Below, in pieces: positions 22,248 to 34,823 of a stretch of 64,000 nt of DNA (the stretch's first letter is position 1; each line of letters opens with the position of its first letter). Source of the DNA: Sphingomonas sp. S2-65 (GTDB taxonomy: Bacteria; Pseudomonadota; Alphaproteobacteria; Sphingomonadales; Sphingomonadaceae); contig NZ_CP090953.1 of assembly GCF_021513175.1 (NCBI RefSeq), positions 1,817,001 to 1,881,000 on the forward strand. The letters are read 5' to 3'. The notes below the pieces were generated by a model. That model was not told the origin of the DNA and did no database searches. It saw only the letters and a program-made list of their open reading frames with translations. The position numbers and the translations under genes were made by a program.

Positions 22248-23783
22248 ATGGTTCGGCGGTTGCTGGCGCTGATTGCGGTGATGCTGGTGTGGAGCGCGCC
22301 GGCGCGCGCGGACGATATTTCCGCCTCGGGACGCGGCGTGGTGCGGATCGTCACCATCGCCGTGGTCGATGATGAAGTGGTCGGCTTCGGCCATGGCAGC
22401 GGCTTCGCCGTCGCGCCCAATCGCATCGTCACCAACGCCCATGTCGTCGAGCTCGCATCGCGCTATCCCGACAATGTCGTGATCGGGGTGGTCCCGTCGG
22501 AAGGCGACAAGTCGTACCAGGGCAAGCTGATCGCGATCGATCCCGCACGCGACCTGGCGCTGATCGAGTTCTCCGGCGTGCGCCTGGCGCCGCTCACGCT
22601 GTTCACCGGCGCGCCCACCGATGGCGAGACGCTGATCGCGCTAGGCTATCCCGGCAATGTCGATCTGGCGACGGCGCGCTCGGCGGCGGACTTCATCACG
22701 CCGCAATCGCCGGTGCGCTCGCAGGGTGGCTTTGCCGGCGCGCGGACGCTGGAGGGCACCAACGTACTGCTGCACACCGCCAACATCGCCCGGGGCAATT
22801 CGGGCGGGCCGCTGCTCGACCGCTGCGGCCGAGTGATCGGCGTGAACTCCGCGATCACCCGCGCCGACGAGGGCGACGCGACCTTCGCCTTCGCGATCGC
22901 GCAGAGCGAGCTTGCCGCTTTCCTGCGCGAGGCGAAGCAGCCGGTGGCGACGGTGGGCATTCCCTGCACGACCGTCGAGGAGCAGATGGCGCGCGACCGC
23001 AACGCCGACGACCAGGCGCGGCTGCTGACCGAACAGGAAGCGCGCGCGGCTGCCGCCAAGGCCGAGACCGAGCGCCAGCAGGCACTGGAGAAGGCACGCG
23101 CCCGCAACGAGGCGACCCGCGAGAACTTCATGGCGGGCGCCGCAGTGCTGCTGGTGCTGGGGGCACTGGCACTGGGCGGCGCCGGGCTGCTGCTCTCGCG
23201 CGACCGGCGGCGCGAAGCGGTGTGGGTCGCGATCGGCGGCGGCGTGCTGATGCTGGGCGCGATCGCCTTGTTCCTGAGCCGGCCCAACTTCGATCCGGCG
23301 CAGGTCATGGCGCTGCCGAAGGCGACCGGGTCGGCGGCACTGCCATCGCCCGATGCCAGCCGGGGCAAGATGATCTGCACGCTGGTGCCGGAGAGAAGCC
23401 GCGTGACGGTCACCGCGACGCAAAGCGTTACGCTCGACATCGGCCGCGACGGCTGCATCAACGGGCGCACGCAATACGCCGAAGCGGGCCAGCGCTGGCA
23501 GCGGATCCTTGTACCCGGGCAGGAACAGTCGGTGTCGGTCCTCGACTATGATCCGGCGACGCGGACCTATACCAATACGCGCTACCTGCTGTCGGCGGCG
23601 CAGATGACGCGGGCGCGGCAGCTTCGCGCGGCGGTGCCGCTCAAATCCTGTTCGTCCGACCAGACCGCGCGGGCCAATCTGGCGACCCAGCAACAGGCGA
23701 TCCGCGGTGCGCTGCCGCCGGTCTATAACGAGAAGCTGGTCTATGGCTGCCGTGCCGCGCCGGGCGCATCTGCGGTGGAGTGA
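22248..23783 (+). CDS. Exported trypsin-like (S1C) serine protease with two membrane helices
   Basis: 511 residues from ATG 22248. Signal peptide to about residue 21 (SAPARADDI). Catalytic triad: His65 (IVTNAHVVELA), Asp102 (PARDLALIEF), Ser185 (IARGNSGGPLLD). An Ala/Glu-rich coiled segment (about 245-292) leads to two transmembrane helices (about 296-317 and 325-344), then a soluble C-terminal domain (CTLVPERSRVTVTATQSVTL). No PDZ domain is seen, unlike DegP. The layout places the protease in the periplasm with a membrane hairpin; this combination is unusual. Confidence 0.8.
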   Translation: MVRRLLALIAVMLVWSAPARADDISASGRGVVRIVTIAVVDDEVVGFGHGSGFAVAPNRIVTNAHVVELASRYPDNVVIGVVPSEGDKSYQGKLIAIDPARDLALIEFSGVRLAPLTLFTGAPTDGETLIALGYPGNVDLATARSAADFITPQSPVRSQGGFAGARTLEGTNVLLHTANIARGNSGGPLLDRCGRVIGVNSAITRADEGDATFAFAIAQSELAAFLREAKQPVATVGIPCTTVEEQMARDRNADDQARLLTEQEARAAAAKAETERQQALEKARARNEATRENFMAGAAVLLVLGALALGGAGLLLSRDRRREAVWVAIGGGVLMLGAIALFLSRPNFDPAQVMALPKATGSAALPSPDASRGKMICTLVPERSRVTVTATQSVTLDIGRDGCINGRTQYAEAGQRWQRILVPGQEQSVSVLDYDPATRTYTNTRYLLSAAQMTRARQLRAAVPLKSCSSDQTARANLATQQQAIRGALPPVYNEKLVYGCRAAPGASAVE

Positions 23784-23898
23784 GGCGGACTGGCGGGTGG
23801 TTTGTCATCGTACCGAAACAATGCTCGGGTGAAGCATTGCCTGCCGAGGCGCGAGGGGCTCCGGTCTCGTTCTTCGAAGTAGCTCGCGTCCCGGCACC

Positions 23899-24939
23899 CT
23901 AGTCCTTCACGCCTTCGCGCCCGCGCAGGATCCGCTTGCGATCGATGCCATAGGCATAGCCGCCCATGCTGCCGTCGCCGCGCTGCGCGCGATGGCAGGG
24001 GATCAGCACCGCCACATGATTGGCGCCGCAGGCGGTGCCTGCCGCACGTACCGCGCCGGGACGACCGGCCTCGGCCGCGAGTTGAGAGTAGCTGCGGGTT
24101 TGGCCCGGCGGGATCGCGCGCAGCGCCTGCCACACCGCCTCCTGGAACGCCGTGCCCTGCACATCGAGCGGCAGGCCGAGATCCCGGCCCGGCGTCTCGA
24201 CCTCCGCCACCACCTGCGCGGCGAGCGCCTTCAATGCCTCCCCGCCAGGGACGATCTCGGCTGCCGGGAAGCGGCGGGAAAGCGCCGCTTCGTCTTCCCC
24301 GAAAGCCACTCGGCACAGGCCCTTCTCGGTCGCGGCGATCAACAGTGCGCCCAGACTGGTGGATGCCACCGTCCAGTGGATGGTCACCCCGGCGCCACCC
24401 CGCCGCCACGCGCTAGGCGTCATGCCGAGCCGCGCGGGGGCGGTTTCATAGAATCGGCTGGGCGCCGAATAACCCGCGGCGTAGATCGCATCGGTGACGC
24501 TGCCTTGCGCGTTCAACGCGGCAGCCGCCCGGCGGGCACGAAGCCCGCGTGCATAGGCGGCGGGGCTCACGCCGGTCGCGCGCTTGAATAGCCGCTGGAA
24601 ATGATGCGGCGCGTAGCCGACCGCCTCGGCCAGCAGATCGAGCGTCACCGGCTCCTCGGCGGCATCAAGAAGCGACACCGCCTTGGCTACCGCGACGCGC
24701 TCACGCGCGACGTCGTCGGGCTTGCAGCGCAGGCACGCCCGAAATCCGCTGGCTTGCGCTGCCGCGACATCGGGCAGGAAGCGGACATGCGCGCGCTTCG
24801 GGCGCCGCGCCGGGCAGGTCGGCTTGCAATAAATGCCGGTGGTGGTGACCGCGACCACGAACCGGTCCTCATAGGCACGGTCGCGCGCCTCGAAAGCGGC
24901 CCAGGCCGCATCGTCCGACAAGAGTGGCTGCTGTGTCAT
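23899..24939 (-). CDS. ada: Bifunctional Ada: DNA methylphosphotriester/O6-methylguanine methyltransferase and regulator
   Basis: 346 residues, full E. coli Ada architecture. The N-terminal zinc domain has Cys38, Cys42, Cys69 and Cys72 (GIYCKPTCPARRPKRAHVRF, ACLRCKPDD). An AraC-type HTH follows (LDLLAEAVGYAPHHFQRLFK, RATGVSPAAYARGLR). The C-terminal methyltransferase has the acceptor Cys315 in VLIPCHRAQRGDGS. Methylation of the N-terminal Cys turns Ada into an activator of the adaptive response. It is 60 bases downstream of the PilZ gene. Confidence 0.95.
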   Translation of the reverse strand: MTQQPLLSDDAAWAAFEARDRAYEDRFVVAVTTTGIYCKPTCPARRPKRAHVRFLPDVAAAQASGFRACLRCKPDDVARERVAVAKAVSLLDAAEEPVTLDLLAEAVGYAPHHFQRLFKRATGVSPAAYARGLRARRAAAALNAQGSVTDAIYAAGYSAPSRFYETAPARLGMTPSAWRRGGAGVTIHWTVASTSLGALLIAATEKGLCRVAFGEDEAALSRRFPAAEIVPGGEALKALAAQVVAEVETPGRDLGLPLDVQGTAFQEAVWQALRAIPPGQTRSYSQLAAEAGRPGAVRAAGTACGANHVAVLIPCHRAQRGDGSMGGYAYGIDRKRILRGREGVKD

Positions 24940-24999
24940 GCCCGCTTTATACGCCCGCCGCGGCGATGCCGCATCCCGCAGCTTGCGGTCAAACCGTGA

Positions 25000-25428
25000 T
25001 CAGCGCGGGGGAAAGCGAGTCACGTTATCCGGCAGCGGATCGTCGCCGTCAGGCGCGGCTTCGATCGTCGGCCAGCGCCGCGTCAACGCCTCTTGCAGCT
25101 CGGCCAGCACCGAAGCCTGGCCGCGATACGCCAGGTCCATCTGCGATTCGGGCAATGGCACCAGGAACTCGCAGCCATGACGTTCGCCGTCGCGCCAGAC
25201 GATGCGCGCCTCGCGCAGGCCCGCGCCGGACAGGCCGATCGTCACCAACGTGCCGATCGGATATTCGAGCTCCGACAGGAACAGGAACCCCGTACGCGAC
25301 AGGTTCTCCATCGCGACATCGACCGGCTTGCCGTCGCCACCGCGCAACCGCGTTTCGCCCGCGACATAGAATCGCACCGCGCCCCGCTGGTCGATCTCAC
25401 CCAATACTTCCAGCCTCGCGACCAGCAC
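25000..25428 (-). CDS. PilZ-like domain protein
   Basis: 142 residues from GTG 25428, with GGGAG 7 bases before. The region DVAMENLSRTGFLFLSELEY, PIGTLVTIGLSGAGLREARI, then DGERHGCEFLVPLPESQMDL has the layout of a PilZ domain (the NxSxxG-like 'MENLSRTG' and the C-terminal GxxF). The canonical upstream RxxxR c-di-GMP arginines are not obvious, so it may not bind c-di-GMP. It is 58 bases downstream of pncB. Confidence 0.65.
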   Translation of the reverse strand: MLVARLEVLGEIDQRGAVRFYVAGETRLRGGDGKPVDVAMENLSRTGFLFLSELEYPIGTLVTIGLSGAGLREARIVWRDGERHGCEFLVPLPESQMDLAYRGQASVLAELQEALTRRWPTIEAAPDGDDPLPDNVTRFPPR

Positions 25429-25486
25429 ACGCAACTCCCGACAAGGAGCCGGGCATTGGCTGGCGCGAGTTAAGGTGGCGTAAAAT

Positions 25487-26791
25487 CTACACGAAAACTG
25501 TGCGCACGGTGCGGCCATCGCCGCCGAACAGGCGAAGGTAGCGCTCGATCTCCTCGGGTCTTCCCGTCGCCTTGGCGGGATTGTCGGACAGCTTGACCGC
25601 GGGGCGGCCGTTCGCCTCGACCACCTTGGCGACAAGCGAAATGGGCTTGAGGCCCGCGGCATCCTCCGGGTCGCAGTCCCGGAAATCGTTGGTCAGGTTG
25701 GTGCCCCAGCCAAAGCTCATCCGCACCCGGCCATGAAAGTGGCGGTAGGCCGCTTCGATCGACTCGACGTCCATGCCGTCGGAAAAGATCAGCAGCTTCT
25801 GCCGCGGATCGCGGCCATGCGCGCGCCACCAGTCGAGGATCGCCTCGCCGCCTTCGATCGGCGGCGCGCTGTCGGGGCGGAAGCCGGTCCAGTCCGCCAC
25901 CCAGTCCGGCGCGGCGCGGAGGAAGGCAGCGGTGCCGAAGGCATCGGGAAGCACGATCAGCAGGTTGCCGCCATAATGGCGCTGCCACTGTTCGAGCACC
26001 TGATAGGGGACGCGCTTGAGGGCTGCGTCGTCCGGCGCCAGGGCACCGAGCACCATCGGCAATTCATGTGCATTGGTGCCGATCGCCTCCAAATCGTTGT
26101 CCATCGCCAGCAGGACGTTGGACGTGCCGATGAAGCGGCTTCCCAGCCCCTCCTTCAGCGCCTCGACGCACCAGCGCTGCCACAGGAAACCGTGCCGCCG
26201 CCGCGTGCCGAAATCGGAGAGGACGAGATCGGGGAGTTGCTGAAGCCGCTCGACCTTTTCCCACAGCTTGGCCTTGGCGCGGGCATAGAGCACGTCGAGC
26301 GCGAAGCGCCCGCGGTTGCGCATCGCCGCGCGGGCGCGCAGCTCGTTGACGATCGTCAGCGCAGGGATTTCCCACATGCTCGTGTGAGTCCAGGGCCCTT
26401 CGAAGTGCAGCTCATATTGACCGTCGACTGCGCGCAGGTCGTATTCCGGCAACTGGAAGCGGCTCAGCCAGTCGATGAAGTCGGGCGCGAACATGCGCTG
26501 CTGGCCATAGAAGCTGTTGCCGGCGAGCCAGATCAGCTCCTTCTTGACGAAGCGGACGGTGCGGGCGTGGTCCAGCTGCGCGCGCAGCTCGGCTTCGTCG
26601 ATATCGTCGGCCAGGCGCACCGTGCTGGTGCGGTTGATCAACTGGAAGGTGACCTGCACATCGGGATAGAGGTGCCGGATCATCTGCAACATCAACAGCT
26701 TGTAGAAATCGGTGTCGAGCAGGCTGCGGACGATCGGGTCCAGCCGCCAATTATGGTTGTAGGTGCGGGTTGCGATATCGGTAACGGCCAT
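25487..26791 (-). CDS. pncB: Nicotinate phosphoribosyltransferase
   Basis: 434 residues from ATG 26791. Motifs: [20 protein letters not shown] at the N-terminus, [60 protein letters not shown] and [12 protein letters not shown] near the C-terminus. It makes nicotinate mononucleotide from nicotinate and PRPP with ATP hydrolysis (NAD salvage). Divergent from the hydrolase gene with a 61-base gap. Confidence 0.95.
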   Translation of the reverse strand: MAVTDIATRTYNHNWRLDPIVRSLLDTDFYKLLMLQMIRHLYPDVQVTFQLINRTSTVRLADDIDEAELRAQLDHARTVRFVKKELIWLAGNSFYGQQRMFAPDFIDWLSRFQLPEYDLRAVDGQYELHFEGPWTHTSMWEIPALTIVNELRARAAMRNRGRFALDVLYARAKAKLWEKVERLQQLPDLVLSDFGTRRRHGFLWQRWCVEALKEGLGSRFIGTSNVLLAMDNDLEAIGTNAHELPMVLGALAPDDAALKRVPYQVLEQWQRHYGGNLLIVLPDAFGTAAFLRAAPDWVADWTGFRPDSAPPIEGGEAILDWWRAHGRDPRQKLLIFSDGMDVESIEAAYRHFHGRVRMSFGWGTNLTNDFRDCDPEDAAGLKPISLVAKVVEANGRPAVKLSDNPAKATGRPEEIERYLRLFGGDGRTVRTVFV

Positions 26792-26852
26792 CGCCAGCGG
26801 AACGGCCAACTCCGCGAAGGGTTCACCCTGCAGCCGCAGCAGGAGAGGCGTC

Positions 26853-28022
26853 TTGGGTATCACCGCACTTGCCAGGATCGCCCTGGCACTGCTCTCTCTC
26901 GCGGTCCTCGCGGCGGGAGGGATCCTGCTGTGGCAGGGGCTGGAGGGCGAATGGGCCCACGACGTCGATGGCGTGCTTCGCCATGTTCGTGACGACACCA
27001 AGCTGTGGATAGGCGCCGGCCTGCTCGCCTGGTCGGTTCTCGGCAGGTTCGTGCTGGTCCCCCTGCTCGCCAAGCGGGACGACGACCCGCTTCCGGTCGC
27101 ACGTGGCAATGGCAGCAGAGTCGAGGACGGCGCCTCGCTTTATGTCGAGACGCATGGGGTACAGGACGCGCCGCCCATCCTGTTCACCCATGGCTGGGGG
27201 TTGGACAGCACGGTCTGGGGCTATGCGAAGCGCGATCTGGGCAGCCGTTTCAAGCTGATCCTGTGGGACTTGCCGGGACTCGGCAAGTCGCGGCGCGCGC
27301 ATGCGAAGCTGGGCTTGCCCGAGTTCGCCGAGCATCTGCGGACGCTGCTTGCCGAAACCGGCCGGCCGGCGGTGCTGGTCGGCCACAGCATCGGCGGGAT
27401 GACGATCCAGACGCTGGCGCGCGGCCATCCCGAATTGTTCGGCAGGGAAGTTGCCGGCGTGGTGCTGCTCAACACGACCTATACCAACCCCCTCAAGACG
27501 ATGATCATGCCGCGGCTGTTGCAGGCGCTGCGCTGGCCGGTGCTGGAGCCGATGATGCGGCTGAGCATCCTGCTGTCTCCGCTGGCATGGCTCAGCCAGT
27601 GGCAAAGCTATCTGAGCGGCTCGACTCACATCGCCTGCCGGCTCGGCTTCGGCCGCTACGTGACGCGCAGCCAGCTTTCGCACACGGCGCTGCTGATGAC
27701 GCGCAACTCGCCGGCGGTGCAGTCGCGCGGCGATCTGGCGATGTTCCGCTGGGATTCGGGGATGCCGTTTCGCGACCTGGACGTGCCGCTGCTCGTGGTC
27801 GGCGGGGGCGTAGACATCATCACCAAGGAAGAGGCCGGGCAGCGGATCGCAGGCGAGGCCAGAACGGCACGCTATGAGCGCATCGAAGGCGTCAATCATA
27901 TGGGATTTCTAGAGCGCGCCGATGTCTACAACCGGCTGATCGGCGAGTTCGCCGCTTCGGTGCAGCCGGCGACCATGGCGGCGCAAGGCGGCGCGGCTAC
28001 GGCGGCAACGCCACAGCCTTGA
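26853..28022 (+). CDS. Membrane-anchored alpha/beta hydrolase
   Basis: 389 residues from TTG 26853 with AGGAG 7-11 bases upstream. Two N-terminal hydrophobic segments ([20 protein letters not shown] and about residue 50, [20 protein letters not shown]) precede the alpha/beta hydrolase core: [31 protein letters not shown], nucleophile in [20 protein letters not shown], and a late His in [12 protein letters not shown]. Substrate unknown. The Gly-Ala-rich C-terminus ([14 protein letters not shown]) is disordered. Confidence 0.8.
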   Translation: MGITALARIALALLSLAVLAAGGILLWQGLEGEWAHDVDGVLRHVRDDTKLWIGAGLLAWSVLGRFVLVPLLAKRDDDPLPVARGNGSRVEDGASLYVETHGVQDAPPILFTHGWGLDSTVWGYAKRDLGSRFKLILWDLPGLGKSRRAHAKLGLPEFAEHLRTLLAETGRPAVLVGHSIGGMTIQTLARGHPELFGREVAGVVLLNTTYTNPLKTMIMPRLLQALRWPVLEPMMRLSILLSPLAWLSQWQSYLSGSTHIACRLGFGRYVTRSQLSHTALLMTRNSPAVQSRGDLAMFRWDSGMPFRDLDVPLLVVGGGVDIITKEEAGQRIAGEARTARYERIEGVNHMGFLERADVYNRLIGEFAASVQPATMAAQGGAATAATPQP

Positions 28023-28141
28023 CTTAGGACAGCATTTCTACCATATGACCGACCATCGAGGCATTTAGCAGCGTGATCGGACGAGAGCCCATGGCTCCGC
28101 CCCGGCTCTGCCTCGGTTGATGTAGCGGCTTCCCTAGTCAC

Positions 28142-28205
28142 GCGGGTCGTCATTTTTGACCCCGCCTCCGCGCCTGGACTCCGTCCGGGCCCGCGGGCCG
28201 TTTTT
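28142..28205 (+). promoter_or_regulatory. Structured leader with terminator-like hairpin upstream of DEAD-box gene
   Basis: In the 200-base leader of the helicase gene, a stem (GCGGGTC 28142-28148 with GACCCCGC 28158-28165, one bulge) is followed by the palindrome GGCCCGCGGGCC (28188-28199) and a T-run TTTTT (28201-28205). The T-run lies 14 bases before the ATG at 28220. The stem is short, so an attenuator is a hypothesis. Confidence 0.35.
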
Positions 28206-28219
28206 CGCAAGGTTCCTCA

Positions 28220-29638
28220 ATGCAATTCAATCAACTTGGTCTTTCCGAGACCGTTCTCGCTGCGCTCGCCACCAAGGGCTATACCGAAGCGACGCCGATC
28301 CAGGCACAGTCGATCCCGTCGCTGCTCGAAGGGCGCGATCTGCTCGGCATCGCCCAGACCGGCACCGGCAAGACCGCGGCGTTCATGCTGCCGTCGATCG
28401 ACCGGCTGATCGCCAGCGGCAAGCGTCCCCAGCCGCGCGGTTGCCGCATGCTGGTGCTCGCCCCGACGCGCGAGCTGGCCAGCCAGATCGCCGACCAGGC
28501 GCGCCTGTATTCAAAGGGCACCAAGCTGTCGGTGTGCACGCTGTTCGGCGGCACGTCGGTGCACAAGAACAAGACGGACCTGGCGCGCGGTGTCGACATC
28601 GTCGTGGCGACCCCGGGCCGCCTGGTCGACCTGATCGACCAGCATTACGCGATTCTGCTCGGCATCGAGATCCTGGTGCTCGACGAAGCCGACCAGATGA
28701 TGGATCTTGGCTTCATCCACGCACTCAAGCGCATCGTTCGCGAGCTGCCGGCAAAGCGCCAGACGTTGTTCTTCTCGGCCACCATGCCCAAGACGATTCG
28801 CGAGCTCGCCGGCCAGTTCATCAAGGATCCGGTCGAAGTGAAGGTGACTCCGGTCGCCACCACCGCCGAGCGCGTCGAACAGCAGGTGACTCATGTCACG
28901 CAGGGCGAGAAGCAGGCGCTGCTCACCATGGCGCTGCGTGACGAGAGCATCGATCGCGCGCTGGTTTTCACTCGCACGAAGCACGGCGCCGACCGCGTCG
29001 TCCGCCTGCTGGCAGGCAACGGCATCGCTTCGAACGCGATCCACGGCAACAAGAGCCAGCCGCAGCGTGAACGCGCACTGGGCGAGTTCCGCAGCGGCAA
29101 GGTCAAGATCCTGGTCGCGACCGACATTGCCGCTCGCGGCATCGACGTGTCGGGCGTCAGCCATGTGTTCAATTTCGAGCTGCCCAACGTGCCCGAGCAA
29201 TATGTCCACCGCATCGGCCGCACCGCGCGCGCCGGCGCGACGGGCCTGGCGATCAGCTATTGCGCCGAGGACGAGCGTCCGTACCTGCGCGACATCGAGC
29301 GGCTGACGCGTCAGAAGCTGACGGTAATGCCGCTGCCGGAGAACTTCCTGTCCGAAGCGGCGAAGATCAGCAGCTCGCGGATCAACATCGCGCCGAGCCG
29401 TGATCAGCAGGCCGGTCAGCGTGGCCGCGAGATGCAGCGCGGTGGCGGCCGTCCCGGCCAGCCGCAGCGTGGCCGGCCGCAGGGTGGAAGCGGCGAGGCA
29501 CGTCCCCGCCGCTTCGACGCGCCGCAGGGCGAGGCCGCAGGCGGCGACCGTCCGCGCAACTATGCGCGCCCCAAGAGCAAGTTCAGCGCCAAGCCCGCCA
29601 ATGGCGGCAACCGCAGCCAGGGCGGCCGCGCGCGCTGA
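28220..29638 (+). CDS. DEAD-box ATP-dependent RNA helicase (RhlE-like)
   Basis: 472 residues with AAGG upstream. Motifs in order: Q motif (GYTEATPIQAQSIP), Walker A residues 45-52 (AQTGTGKT), PTREL, DEAD at 155-158 (LVLDEADQMMDLGF), SAT at 186-188, and HRIGRTARAG of motif VI. A basic, Gly/Arg-rich tail from about 395 on (RGREMQRGGGRPGQ, GGNRSQGGRAR) should bind RNA non-specifically. Likely roles are ribosome assembly, RNA turnover or cold adaptation. A structured leader precedes it. Confidence 0.93.
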   Translation: MQFNQLGLSETVLAALATKGYTEATPIQAQSIPSLLEGRDLLGIAQTGTGKTAAFMLPSIDRLIASGKRPQPRGCRMLVLAPTRELASQIADQARLYSKGTKLSVCTLFGGTSVHKNKTDLARGVDIVVATPGRLVDLIDQHYAILLGIEILVLDEADQMMDLGFIHALKRIVRELPAKRQTLFFSATMPKTIRELAGQFIKDPVEVKVTPVATTAERVEQQVTHVTQGEKQALLTMALRDESIDRALVFTRTKHGADRVVRLLAGNGIASNAIHGNKSQPQRERALGEFRSGKVKILVATDIAARGIDVSGVSHVFNFELPNVPEQYVHRIGRTARAGATGLAISYCAEDERPYLRDIERLTRQKLTVMPLPENFLSEAAKISSSRINIAPSRDQQAGQRGREMQRGGGRPGQPQRGRPQGGSGEARPRRFDAPQGEAAGGDRPRNYARPKSKFSAKPANGGNRSQGGRAR

Positions 29639-29648
29639 TCGCCGGGAT

Positions 29649-29672
29649 CCTCCCCTGCTTTTGCGGGGGAGG
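29649..29672 (+). terminator. Probable transcript terminator after the helicase gene
   Basis: CCTCCCCTGC / GCGGGGGAGG form a 10-bp stem with a TTTT loop, starting 10 bases after the helicase stop. No long T-run follows (GAGCCCGTT), so its strength is unclear. It separates the helicase from the ATP synthase operon. Confidence 0.55.
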
Positions 29673-29821
29673 AGCCCGTTCCAACCTTAATCAACCGTGA
29701 CTCAGGTTGCATCCCTGTGACACCGATGCTAACCGCGCGGCGACCCATCGGGGACGCTTTCGGCGCCCCCGCTTTTTGTGCATGGGACGACAACCCGAAC
29801 CTCCAAGAGGAACCGAATCGC

Positions 29822-31917
<2,096 letters not shown>

Positions 31918-31923
31918 CTACCT

Positions 31924-32003
31924 CGTCACCCCGGGCTTGACCCGGGGTCCCGCTTCTTGGCGGGATCAAGGTAGCGGGACCTCGGCTCAAGGCCGGGGTG
32001 ACG
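31924..32003. repeat. REP-like palindrome between atpA and atpG
   Basis: The arms CGTCACCCCGG (from 31924) and CCGGGGTGACG (to 32003) are inverted copies, continuing inward with CTTGA/TCAAG and TCCCGC/GCGGGA pairs. It folds into an ~80-base hairpin inside a co-transcribed operon, so it could alter stoichiometry through RNA stability. Confidence 0.75.
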
Positions 32004-32017
32004 GATAAGGGAATGGA

Positions 32018-32896
32018 ATGGCTAGCCTCAAGGCACTCAAGGTCCGGATCAACTCGGTCAAGTCGACCCAGAAGATCACCAAGGCGATGAAGATGGTCGC
32101 CGCCGCCAAGCTGCGCCGTGCGCAGGAAGCGGCGGAGGCCGGCCGCCCCTATGCGGAGCGGCTCGAGTCCGTGGTGGCGAGCCTTGCCGCCAAGGTCGCG
32201 GGCGGCCCCGGCAGCTCGCCGCTGCTCGCCGGCACCGGCAAGGATCAGGTGCACCTGCTGATCGTCGCCACGTCGGACAAGGGTCTGGCCGGCGCGTTCA
32301 ACAGCAACATCGCGCGCCTTGCCCGCCGCCGTGCCCAGGAGCTCACCGCGCAGGGCAAGACGGTCAAGATCTACACGATCGGCCGCAAGGGCTTCGCCCT
32401 CCTGGCTCGCCAGTTCCGCGCGAACATCGTCCACTCGATCGAGCCGGGCGATCTGGGCAAGCTGGGCTTCGCCGAAGCGCGCGCCTATGCCGACGACATC
32501 ATCGCGCGCTACCGCGCGGGCGAGTTCGATGTCGCGACTTTGTTCTATTCGCATTTCAAGTCGGTGCTGACGCAGGATCCGACCGAACAGCAGATCATTC
32601 CGGTCGCCATTCCGACCGCGGTGGCAGAGCCTGCCGGCGCTGCTGTCGTGGAATATGAGCCGAGCGAGGAAGCGATCCTCGACGACCTGCTGCCGCGCAA
32701 CATCGCGATCCAGCTGTTCCGCGCGATCCGTGAGAACGCCGCGTCGGAGCAAGGCTCGAAGATGACCGCGATGGACAATGCCACGCGCAACGCGGGCGAC
32801 CTGATCAAGCGGCTGTCGATCCAGTACAACCGCGCCCGTCAGGCCGCGATCACCACCGAGCTGGTGGAAATCATTTCGGGCGCCGAAGCGCTCTAA
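32018..32896 (+). CDS. atpG: ATP synthase F1 gamma subunit
   Basis: 292 residues with AAGGGAATGGA upstream of ATG. The N-terminal coiled coil carries [26 protein letters not shown]-type sequence, the middle has [18 protein letters not shown], and the C-terminal helix has [20 protein letters not shown], then [20 protein letters not shown]. It is the rotor shaft inside the alpha3beta3 ring. Separated from atpA by 100 bases holding a repeat; 27 bases before atpD. Confidence 0.97.
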   Translation: MASLKALKVRINSVKSTQKITKAMKMVAAAKLRRAQEAAEAGRPYAERLESVVASLAAKVAGGPGSSPLLAGTGKDQVHLLIVATSDKGLAGAFNSNIARLARRRAQELTAQGKTVKIYTIGRKGFALLARQFRANIVHSIEPGDLGKLGFAEARAYADDIIARYRAGEFDVATLFYSHFKSVLTQDPTEQQIIPVAIPTAVAEPAGAAVVEYEPSEEAILDDLLPRNIAIQLFRAIRENAASEQGSKMTAMDNATRNAGDLIKRLSIQYNRARQAAITTELVEIISGAEAL

Positions 32897-34393
<1,497 letters not shown>

Positions 34394-34400
34394 CCCGAAC

Positions 34401-34508
34401 TACTCCCTCTCCCCTTCAGGGGAGAGGGTCGGGGAGAGGGGCCTGTAACAAGGCGCATTGCTCTCCCCCTCTCCCCCACCCTCTCCCCGCAAGCGGAGAG
34501 AGGGAGTA
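34401..34508. repeat. Palindromic repeat between atpD and atpC
   Basis: TACTCCCTCTCC begins at 34401 and its near-complement GGAGAGAGGGAGTA ends at 34508, with internal sub-hairpins (CTCCCCTTCAGGGGAG; CTCCCCGCAAGCGGAG). The element is 108 bp and ends 4 bases before the atpC ATG, so it contributes the bases upstream of that gene (GGGAGTAAGGT acts as SD). Confidence 0.75.
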
Positions 34509-34512
34509 AGGT

Positions 34513-34770
34513 ATGGACATGCTGCACTTCGAACTCGTCACGCCCGAACGCCTCGTCCGCTCCGAGGACGTCCACATGGTCGTCGTTCCCGGCACCGAAG
34601 GCGACTTCGGCGTTCTCGAGGGGCATGCCCCGTTCATGTCGACGGTGCGCGACGGCGCGCTGGAGATTTACCGCAGCGCCGGATCGGCTCCGGAGACGAT
34701 CCGGATCGAAGGCGGGTTCGCCGAAGTGAACGACCGCGGCCTGACGGTATTGGCCGAAAGAGCTGATTAA
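34513..34770 (+). CDS. atpC: ATP synthase F1 epsilon subunit, short form
   Basis: 85 residues only: it contains the N-terminal beta sandwich ([40 protein letters not shown]) but lacks the C-terminal two-helix inhibitory domain of the ~135-residue bacterial form. The stop is intact (VLAERAD) and no lost coding sequence is apparent downstream, so this appears to be a genuine short epsilon. Inhibition of ATP hydrolysis would then depend on another factor, such as the alphaproteobacterial zeta subunit; inferred. Confidence 0.95.
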   Translation: MDMLHFELVTPERLVRSEDVHMVVVPGTEGDFGVLEGHAPFMSTVRDGALEIYRSAGSAPETIRIEGGFAEVNDRGLTVLAERAD

Positions 34771-34823
34771 CGGCGCTTAAACCAAGAATGGCCTAAAAGT
34801 GATGCCTCGCTTGGAGAAATCGC

